Of a stretch of DNA of 64,000 nt, positions 57,724 to 64,000 are shown in pieces (the stretch's first letter is position 1; each line of letters opens with the position of its first letter). Both the position numbers and the translations under genes were made by a program. The notes below the pieces were generated by a model that saw only the letters and a list, made by a program, of their open reading frames with translations, had not been told where the DNA came from and did no database searches. This DNA comes from Roseiarcus sp963822215 (GTDB lineage: Bacteria; Pseudomonadota; Alphaproteobacteria; Rhizobiales; Beijerinckiaceae). The stretch covers positions 248,001 to 312,000 of the forward strand of contig CAWGGX010000004.1 of assembly GCA_963822215.1 (NCBI GenBank), read 5' to 3'.

Positions 57724-58212
57724 TCAGCCGATCACGTAGTCTAAGCCCACCATGCTTTCCAGCGTGGCGTTCATCGCATGCAACGGAACAGCCCAGGTCT
57801 GGTCGTCGACGATCCCATTCTGCGAGACGCCGCCCCAAGCCTGAAACGCGACGACGGCGGCCCTCGTATCCGGCCCGAAAATGCCGTCGATCTTGTGCGG
57901 CGCTGCGCTCCACTCGGATGCGCCGTCGGTGAGCACCGTCTGCAAACCGCTGACGATCGGTCCCGTCGAACCCAGTTGCAGCGTCGGCATCGGCCCTCCG
58001 TCCGGCAGGGCCGCCCAGGTCTCCGGACCGACGATTCCATCGACCGTCAACTGGCCCTCCTGGAACAGCTTGACCGCTGCCTCCAGCTGCGGACCGAAAA
58101 CGCCGTCGATGCTGACGGAGTGATCGGGCGTTCGCCACAGCGCACGCTCCAACCGCTTCACCACATCGCCCGTCGCGCCCAGACTAATGGTGGGTTGCCC
58201 CGGATTGGCCAT
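57724..58212 (-). CDS. Peptidoglycan-binding domain protein (two PG_binding_1 units)
   Basis: A 162-residue protein made of two peptidoglycan-binding units: ISLGATGDVVKRLERALWR, VSIDGVFGPQLEAAVKLFQE and GIVGPETWAAL, then LQLGSTGPIVSGLQTVLTDG, IDGIFGPDTRAAVVAFQAWG and GIVDDQTWAVPL. The Gly-Asp-x-V-x-x-L and D-G-I-x-G-P-x-T motifs are standard. No signal peptide is present, so it may be exported by another route or act on intracellular or incoming cell-wall fragments. ATG 58212 follows GGAGGAAC. The upstream frame extension is not conserved. Confidence 0.85.
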   Translation of the reverse strand: MANPGQPTISLGATGDVVKRLERALWRTPDHSVSIDGVFGPQLEAAVKLFQEGQLTVDGIVGPETWAALPDGGPMPTLQLGSTGPIVSGLQTVLTDGASEWSAAPHKIDGIFGPDTRAAVVAFQAWGGVSQNGIVDDQTWAVPLHAMNATLESMVGLDYVIG

Positions 58213-58419
58213 GCGTTCCTCCAAAACTGGCAAGCAAACAGCGCGTGGGATCATGTCGAGATCACCCGCCGTGACGGGTATCACACGGCTCCGACCGGGG
58301 CCTTGATTACGTGATTCCGGTCACACTTTACTCAATCCCACATCGACTGAGCGGGGGGCGACGGAACACACGCTTGCAAACCCGATCTGCGGGCTGCTGG
58401 GGCGGCGGCGCTATGACGG

Positions 58420-59181
58420 TCAGCTTGTCGCCTGCAGCTTCGCCGCCGCGGCGGCGTCGACCAGCCACAGAGCGCGCGAGTCCTTGGGCCGCACGATCTG
58501 CGAGGGCAGGACGGTCGGGTCGTACGGGCCCTGCAGCACACGCGCCAGGACGTCGGCCTTACCCGGGCCGGAGACAAGAAACGCGACCTTTCGCGCCGCA
58601 TTGATGGCGGGGGGAGTGAGGGTCAGCCGCCACATCCCGACCACTTCGACATAGGCCGCGACGACCGGCCGGCTCGTCTCCTCGATCGCCGCAAGGCCCG
58701 GAAAGAGCGAAGCGGTGTGACCGTTGTCGCCGAGCCCCTGGAGCGCGAGATCCAGGCGCCAGCCTTCGCCGAGCGCCTTCGTGAGTTCCTCGGCGTAGGC
58801 CGCCGCAGCGCGCCTCGGATCGTCCTCCCCGCGCATCCGATGGACATTTTCCGGAGGGATCGGAGCGTGGTCGAGCAGCGCCGCGCGCGCCATGTGGAAG
58901 TTGCTCTGCGGATCGTCCGGCGGCACGCAGCGCTCGTCGCCGAAAACCACGACCACGCGGCTCCAGTCGACGCCCTTAAGCCCCGCCAGGCGCGCATAGA
59001 CCGGCTTCGGCGTGTTTCCACCAGAGAGCGCGATCGAAAACCGCCCGCGCTCGGCGATCGCATGCGCCGCGTCGCGGGCGATTGTCTCCGCGGCGCCGAC
59101 GACAAGCGCGTCGAGGTCGGGGTAGACGACCAGCTCGGCGACGGCGCCGTCCGAGGCGGTGACGGTGAGCGATTGTTCCAT
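58420..59181 (-). CDS. pgl: 6-phosphogluconolactonase
   Basis: A 253-residue lactonase of the NagB-like fold that hydrolyses 6-phosphogluconolactone in the oxidative pentose phosphate / Entner-Doudoroff pathway. Motifs: FSIALSGGNTPKPVYARLAG, VVVVFGDERCVPPDDPQSNF, LALQGLGDNGHTASLFPGL (catalytic His) and RKVAFLVSGPGKADVLARVL. Start 59181 begins the conserved protein. It is 198 bases downstream of pgi on the same strand, with a family-B repeat between, so it may be separately controlled. zwf is not in view. Confidence 0.93.
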   Translation of the reverse strand: MEQSLTVTASDGAVAELVVYPDLDALVVGAAETIARDAAHAIAERGRFSIALSGGNTPKPVYARLAGLKGVDWSRVVVVFGDERCVPPDDPQSNFHMARAALLDHAPIPPENVHRMRGEDDPRRAAAAYAEELTKALGEGWRLDLALQGLGDNGHTASLFPGLAAIEETSRPVVAAYVEVVGMWRLTLTPPAINAARKVAFLVSGPGKADVLARVLQGPYDPTVLPSQIVRPKDSRALWLVDAAAAAKLQATS

Positions 59182-59204
59182 CCGGCCCTCTCTTATGGTT
59201 GCGC

Positions 59205-59345
59205 CGCCTACCCTCACCCTGCCGCCACAGCCCGTCGAAAGACGGGCGTCCTCCCGGACGCCCTATGGCGGCTTCCCTCTCCCAATGGGAGAGGGGCGTC
59301 CCCCTTCCCCCTCTGGGGGAAGGTGGCCCGAAGGGCCGGATGAGG
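59205..59345. repeat. Interspersed repeat family B, copy 3
   Basis: ACCCTCACCCTGCCGC, an extra hairpin GCCCGTCGAAAGACGGGC, then CCCTCTCCCAATGGGAGAGG, CTTCCCCCTCTGGGGGAAGG and TGGCCCGAAGGGCCGGATGA. It lies between pgi and pgl and would fold strongly in their mRNA. Confidence 0.72.
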
Positions 59346-59379
59346 GTTTGCGGCGCGGATCGATCAGAAATCATCATCC

Positions 59380-61017
59380 TCAGCCTGCGTCGCGGAGTTT
59401 CCGGTATCGGCCGATCAGCGCGTTGGTCGAGCTGTCATGCGCCTTCGTCTCGGCCGCCCCGCCGGCCAGTTCCGGGATGATGCGCTGGGCGAGCACCTTG
59501 CCGAGTTCGACACCCCACTGGTCGAAGGAGTCGATTCCCCAGACCGCGCCCTGGGTGAAGACGTTGTGCTCGTAAAGGGCGACCAGCGCCCCGAGCGTGT
59601 GGGGCGTCAGGCGCTCGGCAAGGATCGTGTTGGTCGGACGGTTGCCCTCGCAGACGCGGAACGGGGTTTGCGCCGGTTTCGAGCCTTCCGCCGTCAGTTC
59701 CTCGGCGGTCTTGCCAAACGCAAGCGCCTCGGCCTGCGCGAACACATTCGCCATGAGGAGGTCGTGCTGCTTGGCGTTGGCGCTCAGGGGATGGCAGAAG
59801 CCGATGAAGTCGCAGGGGATGAGCTTCGTCCCCTGATGGATGAGCTGATAGAAGGAGTGCTGCCCATCGGTGCCGGGCTCGCCCCAGATGACCGGTCCGG
59901 TCTGGACATGGACGTGCTCACCGGCGAGATCGACGTGCTTACCGTTGCTCTCCATTTGCAGCTGCTGGAGATAGGCCGGGAAGCGGGCGAGATCGGCGGC
60001 GTAGGGCATGACCCCGACGGTCTGCGCGCCGAAGAAGTTGTTGTACCAGATGGTCAGGAGGCCCATCAGCATCGGCATGTTGCGCTCGGGCGGCGCGGTG
60101 CGGAAATGCTCGTCCATTGCGTGGAACCCGGCGAGAAGCTCGCGGAAATTGTCCGGCCCGACCGCGATCATGGTCGATAGCCCGATCGCCGAATCCATCG
60201 AGTACCGGCCACCGACCCAGTCCCAGAACCCAAACATGTTGGCGGTGTCGATACCGAATTTTTTCACCGCCTCCGCGTTGGTCGAGAGCGCGACGAAATG
60301 TTTGGCGACGCCCTCCTCGGCGCCGATCCCCTTGACAAGCCACTCCCGCGCGACGTTGGCGTTGGTCATCGTCTCGAGCGTGGTGAAGGTCTTGGAGGCG
60401 ATGATGAACAGCGTCTCGTTGGGGTCGACGCCAGCGGTCGCCTTCTCGAAGTCCGCGCCGTCGACGTTGGCGACGAAGCGCACGTCGAGGTTCGGATCGC
60501 GAAACTTCCGCAGCGCCCGGTAGGCCATTTCGGGGCCGAGATAGGAGCCGCCGATGCCAATGTTGATCACCGTGCGGATGCGCTTGCCGCTGTGCCCCTT
60601 CCACTCGCCCGAGCGCAGTTTGTCCGAAAAGGCCGCCATCCGGTCGAGCACCTCGTGGACCTCGGGAACGACGTCCTTGCCGTCGACCAGGATTTTCTCC
60701 GAGCGCGGCGCCCGAAGCGCGACGTGCAGCACGGCGCGCCCTTCGCTGACGTTGATCTTTTCGCCGGCAAACATCGCGTCCCGGCGCGCGGCCACGCCGC
60801 GGGCGCGGGCAAGATCGAGGAGAAGCCGCGCCGTCTCGTCCGTGATCCGGTTCTTCGAATAGTCGAGGAAGAGGCCGGCGGCCTCCGCCGTGAAGCGCTG
60901 GGCGCGACCGGGGTCCTCGGCGAACAGGGCCCGAAGCGTGAGGTCTTTCGCCAACTCGTAATGCGCCTGAAGCGCCTTCCATTCCTTGCTGTCGGGCAGG
61001 CTAGTCGTATCGGGCAT
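59380..61017 (-). CDS. pgi: Glucose-6-phosphate isomerase
   Basis: A 545-residue enzyme interconverting glucose-6-phosphate and fructose-6-phosphate. Motifs include VINIGIGGSYLGPEMAYRAL, FIIASKTFTTLETMTNANVA, GFWDWVGGRYSMDSAIGLST (family signature), MLMGLLTIWYNNFFGAQTVG and QGAVWGIDSFDQWGVELGKV (second signature with the catalytic Lys). Length is normal for the type found in proteobacteria. It is between the HAD hydrolase gene and pgl, all on the minus strand, forming a sugar-phosphate cluster. Confidence 0.97.
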   Translation of the reverse strand: MPDTTSLPDSKEWKALQAHYELAKDLTLRALFAEDPGRAQRFTAEAAGLFLDYSKNRITDETARLLLDLARARGVAARRDAMFAGEKINVSEGRAVLHVALRAPRSEKILVDGKDVVPEVHEVLDRMAAFSDKLRSGEWKGHSGKRIRTVINIGIGGSYLGPEMAYRALRKFRDPNLDVRFVANVDGADFEKATAGVDPNETLFIIASKTFTTLETMTNANVAREWLVKGIGAEEGVAKHFVALSTNAEAVKKFGIDTANMFGFWDWVGGRYSMDSAIGLSTMIAVGPDNFRELLAGFHAMDEHFRTAPPERNMPMLMGLLTIWYNNFFGAQTVGVMPYAADLARFPAYLQQLQMESNGKHVDLAGEHVHVQTGPVIWGEPGTDGQHSFYQLIHQGTKLIPCDFIGFCHPLSANAKQHDLLMANVFAQAEALAFGKTAEELTAEGSKPAQTPFRVCEGNRPTNTILAERLTPHTLGALVALYEHNVFTQGAVWGIDSFDQWGVELGKVLAQRIIPELAGGAAETKAHDSSTNALIGRYRKLRDAG

Positions 61018-61035
61018 CGGAGCGTCTCCGTTTGG

Positions 61036-61134
61036 TCAGCCGAGCGTTGGAAATTTCAATTCGATCGCCGGCAGGTCAAGCTCGACGCCGGCCTTGAGGC
61101 TCTGCCCGGCGTCGAGTGCATCGGCGGCTTTCAT
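61036..61134 (-). CDS. Possible 32-residue coupled peptide
   Basis: Its ATG overlaps the HAD hydrolase stop as ATGA and it ends 18 bases before the pgi start, so it fills the gap exactly. It reads MKAADALDAGQSLKAGVELD and then LPAIELKFPTLG. The composition is protein-like. It may be a real small gene, a leader that couples translation into pgi, or a remnant of a larger gene. No family recognised. Confidence 0.35.
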   Translation of the reverse strand: MKAADALDAGQSLKAGVELDLPAIELKFPTLG

Positions 61135-61817
61135 GTCCGATCTCCCGCACGAATCGATGGCGTGAGCGCGGCGCGGTCGAGCGCGATGAGGTCGCCGATC
61201 CGCTCGATTGCGACGTCGGCCGGCGGATATTGCGCAAGCACTTGAGGGTCGCTGGCGTAGTGTCCCTGCTTCGGGAAGACGGTCGTCACCCGATCACCCC
61301 AGATCGCCTTCACCGCGGAAAGGATCCGCAGCTTGTCGTCGATCAGGACGTAGCGCTTGGCCGGATAGCGGCGCTCGACGTCGTCGAGCTCCTGCTCCTT
61401 GTGGATGAAGATCAGCACCCTGTCCCCAAACGCCTTGCCGATCCCCGAGCGCTGCACCTTGCGCGGCTGAAACACCGCGTCTCCGTCGGAGAGGACGACC
61501 GTGCGGCCCCATTGAGACACATGCGCCGCGGCGTCGAGCGCGTCCCGATAGAGCCGATCCGCGAACGGGTAGTCAATCAGCCAGGTCGACATCTCGAGGA
61601 GGCGCGGATCGTGCATGTCCTCAACGCGATAGCGCTCGAGCGCGCCCAGGTAGTCGGCGTAGCCCAATTCCGCGAACAACTCCTCAAAGATCGCCCAGTA
61701 GCGGTCGCGCGCGGCTGCGCCGAATGAGGCGGCGAGATGGTCTTTGAGGTCGGCCTGAATGCGGTCGTTGTCGAGCAGCGTGTTGTCGACATCGAACAGA
61801 AAGACGATCTCGTCCAT
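61131..61817 (-). CDS. HAD family hydrolase
   Basis: A 228-residue haloacid-dehalogenase-type phosphatase. IVFLFDVDNTLLDNDRIQAD is motif I (DVDNT with two Asp), WGRTVVLSDGDAVFQPRKVQ motif II (Ser), RVLIFIHKEQELDDVERRYP the region with the motif III Lys, and AKRYVLIDDKLRILSAVKAI motif IV (two Asp). A helical cap sits between motifs I and II. The substrate is unknown, but its place ahead of pgi and pgl suggests a sugar phosphate. A coupled small frame follows. Confidence 0.88.
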   Translation of the reverse strand: MDEIVFLFDVDNTLLDNDRIQADLKDHLAASFGAAARDRYWAIFEELFAELGYADYLGALERYRVEDMHDPRLLEMSTWLIDYPFADRLYRDALDAAAHVSQWGRTVVLSDGDAVFQPRKVQRSGIGKAFGDRVLIFIHKEQELDDVERRYPAKRYVLIDDKLRILSAVKAIWGDRVTTVFPKQGHYASDPQVLAQYPPADVAIERIGDLIALDRAALTPSIRAGDRT

Positions 61818-62025
61818 CAGCGTCGACCCCGAGCGGCCCGGGACTCGCGCCGGCCGAGCAAGGCCGCGCTCGACGCGGCCGTTCGCGTCATCCGGCCATT
61901 CGGCTTGCGGGCGCTAGATGCTTTGCTGCGGCGTCCGTCCACGCTTGCGTCCCGAGTTGTCAGAGCGCCCAAACGATAGCCCCGCAAGGTCGGCGGCGCA
62001 ACGCGGCGGGAGCCCGATCCTCGCC
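61818..62025. other. Short intergenic region, no gene seen
   Basis: About 208 bases between two minus-strand genes; probably the promoter of the HAD-pgi unit. No repeat was identified. Confidence 0.35.
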
Positions 62026-63141
62026 CTACGCCTCGCCCCAGACCTCCTCGGCGATCTCAACCAGGCGGGCGAGCTTGATCCACTGGTCGGCCTCGGAAAG
62101 GTCGTTGCCGTGCGCGGTCGAGGAGAAGCCGCACTGGTGGGACAACGCGCACTGGTCGAGCGGCACGTATTTCGTCGCCTCCTCGATGCGGCGCTTGACC
62201 TCGTCTTTGGGCTCGGCGGCCGCCTTTTTCGAGCTCATCAGGCCGAGCACGATGGTTGCGCTCTTCGGCGCGAACCTCAGCGGCGCGAAGTCGCCCGAGC
62301 GCTCGTCGTCGTATTCGAGGAAGAAGCCGTCGATTTTCATCTCGTTGAGCAGGATCTCGGCGACCGGCTCGTAGCCACCCTGGGCCACCCAGGCGCTCTT
62401 GAAATTGCCGCGGCAGAGATGGACGCAGATCGTCATGTCGGCCGGCCGGTCGCGGATCGAGTCGTTGACCAGCCGGCAGTAGAGGCGGGTCAGCGCGTCG
62501 GGTTCGTCGCCGCGCGCCTTGGTGCGGGCGCGGATCTCGGGGTCGCAGAGATAGGCGAGGTTGGTGTCGTCGAACTGAAGGTAGCGGCAGCCGCGGGCGG
62601 CAAGGTCGGCGACCTCGGCGCGGTAGGCTGCGGTGAGATCCTCGTAGAAGTCCTCGAGCTTCGGATAGACCGCCTCGCTGATCGCCTCGCGTCCGCCGCG
62701 GAAATGCAGCATCGACGGCGCGGGAACGCAGACCTTCGACATGCGGGTCGTGACCGACTTCAGGAAGTCGAAGTCCGGCCCCTGGATCGGCGCGACCCAT
62801 TTGACTTTGCTGCCGACATGCATGGTCGGCGGCTTGAAGCCGACCTGCGTTCCGTTGTCCTTGCGGAAGCTGGAAACATATTCGCCGTAATGGGTCTCGA
62901 CGCCCTCGAGCCGCTCGAGGAAATCGACGTGGAAATAGGTGCGGCGAAACTCTCCGTCGGTGACCGCCTTGAGGCCCACATTCTCCTCGGCGCGGACGAC
63001 CTCGCGAATGCACGCGTCCTCGAGCGCGTGCAGGTCCTGCGCCGCAAGCTCGCCGGCCGCAAATTTCTCGCGCGCCACCTTGAGGCGCTCGGGTCTCAGG
63101 AAGCTGCCGACATGGTCGGCGCGGAACGGCGGACGGGGCAT
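62026..63141 (-). CDS. MetE-like cobalamin-independent methionine synthase family protein (YxjG type)
   Basis: A 371-residue protein like the catalytic C-terminal half of MetE, lacking its N-terminal half. PFRADHVGSFLRPERLKVAR is the N-terminal His region, AVTDGEFRRTYFHVDFLERL and CRYLQFDDTNLAYLCD follow, and the zinc ligands appear as ICVHLCRGNFKS, DGFFLEYDDERSGDF and QCALSHQCGFSSTAHGN (Cys). Proteins of this type transfer methyl groups to homocysteine or related thiols from sources not well defined. ATG 63141 is behind GGGAGGAAG; the longer frame adds a poor N-terminus. Confidence 0.88.
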   Translation of the reverse strand: MPRPPFRADHVGSFLRPERLKVAREKFAAGELAAQDLHALEDACIREVVRAEENVGLKAVTDGEFRRTYFHVDFLERLEGVETHYGEYVSSFRKDNGTQVGFKPPTMHVGSKVKWVAPIQGPDFDFLKSVTTRMSKVCVPAPSMLHFRGGREAISEAVYPKLEDFYEDLTAAYRAEVADLAARGCRYLQFDDTNLAYLCDPEIRARTKARGDEPDALTRLYCRLVNDSIRDRPADMTICVHLCRGNFKSAWVAQGGYEPVAEILLNEMKIDGFFLEYDDERSGDFAPLRFAPKSATIVLGLMSSKKAAAEPKDEVKRRIEEATKYVPLDQCALSHQCGFSSTAHGNDLSEADQWIKLARLVEIAEEVWGEA

Positions 63142-63219
63142 CGAACTTCCTCCCGGTCGAGACGATATGCCGTCATCATGTCGCTGCGGCGACGTCTTTG
63201 GCAAGCCGCGTCCGGGTTT

Positions 63220-63648
63220 TTACCGTCTCGCCGCGAAGAACGCGCGCAGCATTGTCGCCGCCTCGCTTTCTCGGATGCCGCCGTAGACCTCCGGCGCGTG
63301 ATGGCAGGTCGGCTGGCTGAAGAACCGGGGCCCGTGATCGACCGCCCCGCCCTTTGGGTCCGGCGCGGCGTAATAGAGGCGGCGGATGCGGGCGTGGGAG
63401 ATCGCGCCAGCGCACATCGCGCAGGGCTCGAGCGTCACATAGAGATCGCAGCCGACCAGCCGCTCCGAACCAATCGCGGCGGCGGCCTCGCGGATGACGA
63501 GGAGTTCGGCGTGCGCCGTCGGATCGGCGAGCTCGCGGGTGCGGTTGCCTGCGCGCGCGATGACGACGCCGTCGCGCGCGAGCGCCGCGCCGATCGGCGC
63601 CTCGTCTCGCCTCTCGGCGGCGCGCGCTTCGCCGAAGGCGACGCTCAT
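63220..63648 (-). CDS. tadA: tRNA adenosine(34) deaminase / nucleoside deaminase
   Basis: A 142-residue zinc deaminase converting A34 to inosine in tRNA-Arg(ACG). Active-site motifs: DPTAHAELLVIREAAAAIGS (His ligand and catalytic Glu) and LYVTLEPCAMCAGAISHARI (two Cys ligands). The following VDHGPRFFSQPTCHHAPEVY is a typical TadA segment. ATG 63648 begins the catalytic fold; a GTG at 63681 would add 11 residues. It is divergent from the S4-domain pseudouridine synthase gene, an arrangement common in Hyphomicrobiales. Confidence 0.92.
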   Translation of the reverse strand: MSVAFGEARAAERRDEAPIGAALARDGVVIARAGNRTRELADPTAHAELLVIREAAAAIGSERLVGCDLYVTLEPCAMCAGAISHARIRRLYYAAPDPKGGAVDHGPRFFSQPTCHHAPEVYGGIRESEAATMLRAFFAARR

Positions 63649-63800
63649 CGGATCGCTCGCTTCGCCCGCTTCCCTCGGCACCGCGCCCTCGCCGCTCGAC
63701 GCCGCGCGCGCTTTTCATCTGGCGAGCGGGTCCCTTCCGGCTTAGGACAAGCGTCCTCGCCGGGCAATCCGGCAGACCGCGCGGATGGATTCGAACGAGA

Positions 63801-64000
63801 ATGAGCGACGACGCCAAGCCGGAGCCCGAGGTTCGCGAAGGCAGCCGCATCGCCAAGGTGATGGCGCGGGCGGGTCTCTGCTCGCGCCGCGAGGCGGAGA
63901 CCTGGATCGCCGCGGGTCGCGTGACGGTGAACGGCAAGGCGCTCGAGAGTCCGGCCTACAACGTATCCGAGGCGGACGACGTGCGGGTCGACGGCGTGCG
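63801..64000 (+). CDS. rluB: S4-domain rRNA pseudouridine synthase, 5' part only
   Basis: The open frame starts at ATG 63801 and runs off the window. The visible 66 residues form an S4 RNA-binding domain: GSRIAKVMARAGLCSRREAE then TWIAAGRVTVNGKALESPAY. This front, opposite tadA, is typical of RluB/RluE-type enzymes, which turn uridine in 23S rRNA into pseudouridine. The catalytic domain is not in view, so the exact member (rluB or a relative) is inference. Confidence 0.82.
   Translation, partial: MSDDAKPEPEVREGSRIAKVMARAGLCSRREAETWIAAGRVTVNGKALESPAYNVSEADDVRVDGV

Overview
The window is GC-rich DNA from an alphaproteobacterium, most likely of the order Hyphomicrobiales (Rhizobiales). This rests on the fdxA-carD neighbourhood carrying a Suv3-like helicase remnant, the divergent tadA / S4-pseudouridine-synthase pair, small rhizobial-type hypothetical proteins, and the mix of IS91, IS630, IS110, IS1595 and IS3 elements. 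Genus cannot be named from the sequence alone.

Layout. 1-5.1 kb: end of a membrane hydroxylase-like gene, a GNAT acetyltransferase, a VapBC-type toxin-antitoxin pair with a repeated candidate operator, a sugar-acid dehydratase of the IlvD/Edd family, and a Pro/Ala-rich secreted protein. 5.5-5.9 kb: an OmpA-like protein. 6.3-12.9 kb: an IS91-like element whose transposase gene is cut into three pieces by two related group II introns, both antisense to it; its companion tyrosine recombinase is broken by a short palindrome. 13-18.5 kb: small hypothetical genes, a damaged SRAP (YedK/HMCES) gene divergent from an ATP-dependent DNA ligase, a quinoprotein-dehydrogenase stub and a TRIC-type channel. 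18.6-25 kb: M20 amidohydrolase, YgiD-like dioxygenase, SnoaL-like protein, GH79-type glycoside hydrolase, a MITE, and a frameshifted glycerate kinase. 25-29.3 kb: a repeat-built, probably secreted protein, a porin-like remnant and an IS630 element with a poly-A frameshift site.

29.6-34.9 kb: a 1763-residue DUF4062 / STAND NTPase / transmembrane / beta-propeller / Sel1-like protein, the best candidate for a defence or sensing protein. 35-38.4 kb: phage remnants (two terminase small subunit relics), a serine resolvase and tRNA-Gly(TCC). 39-43 kb: a TesA-like esterase and a 1107-residue calpain-like protease preceded by a long array of short Ala/Thr repeats. 43.6-46.9 kb: purU split by an IS3-family element, then a 3-hydroxyisobutyrate-dehydrogenase-type gene. 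47-52.4 kb: headless Suv3-like helicase, fdxA, carD, aldehyde dehydrogenase. 52.5-58.2 kb: a mosaic of an HTH relic, a pair of small secreted proteins, REP-like palindromes, IS110, a roughly 520-bp tandem duplication, IS1595 and a peptidoglycan-binding protein. 58.4-64 kb: core metabolism (pgl, pgi, HAD hydrolase, MetE-like protein, tadA) and the start of an rRNA pseudouridine synthase gene.

Theme: ordinary chromosomal genes interleaved with many mobile elements and decaying genes (purU, glycerate kinase, SRAP, integrase, terminase, PQQ dehydrogenase, porin, NAD(P)H oxidoreductase). At least three families of interspersed intergenic repeats occur. No rRNA operon or CRISPR array was seen.
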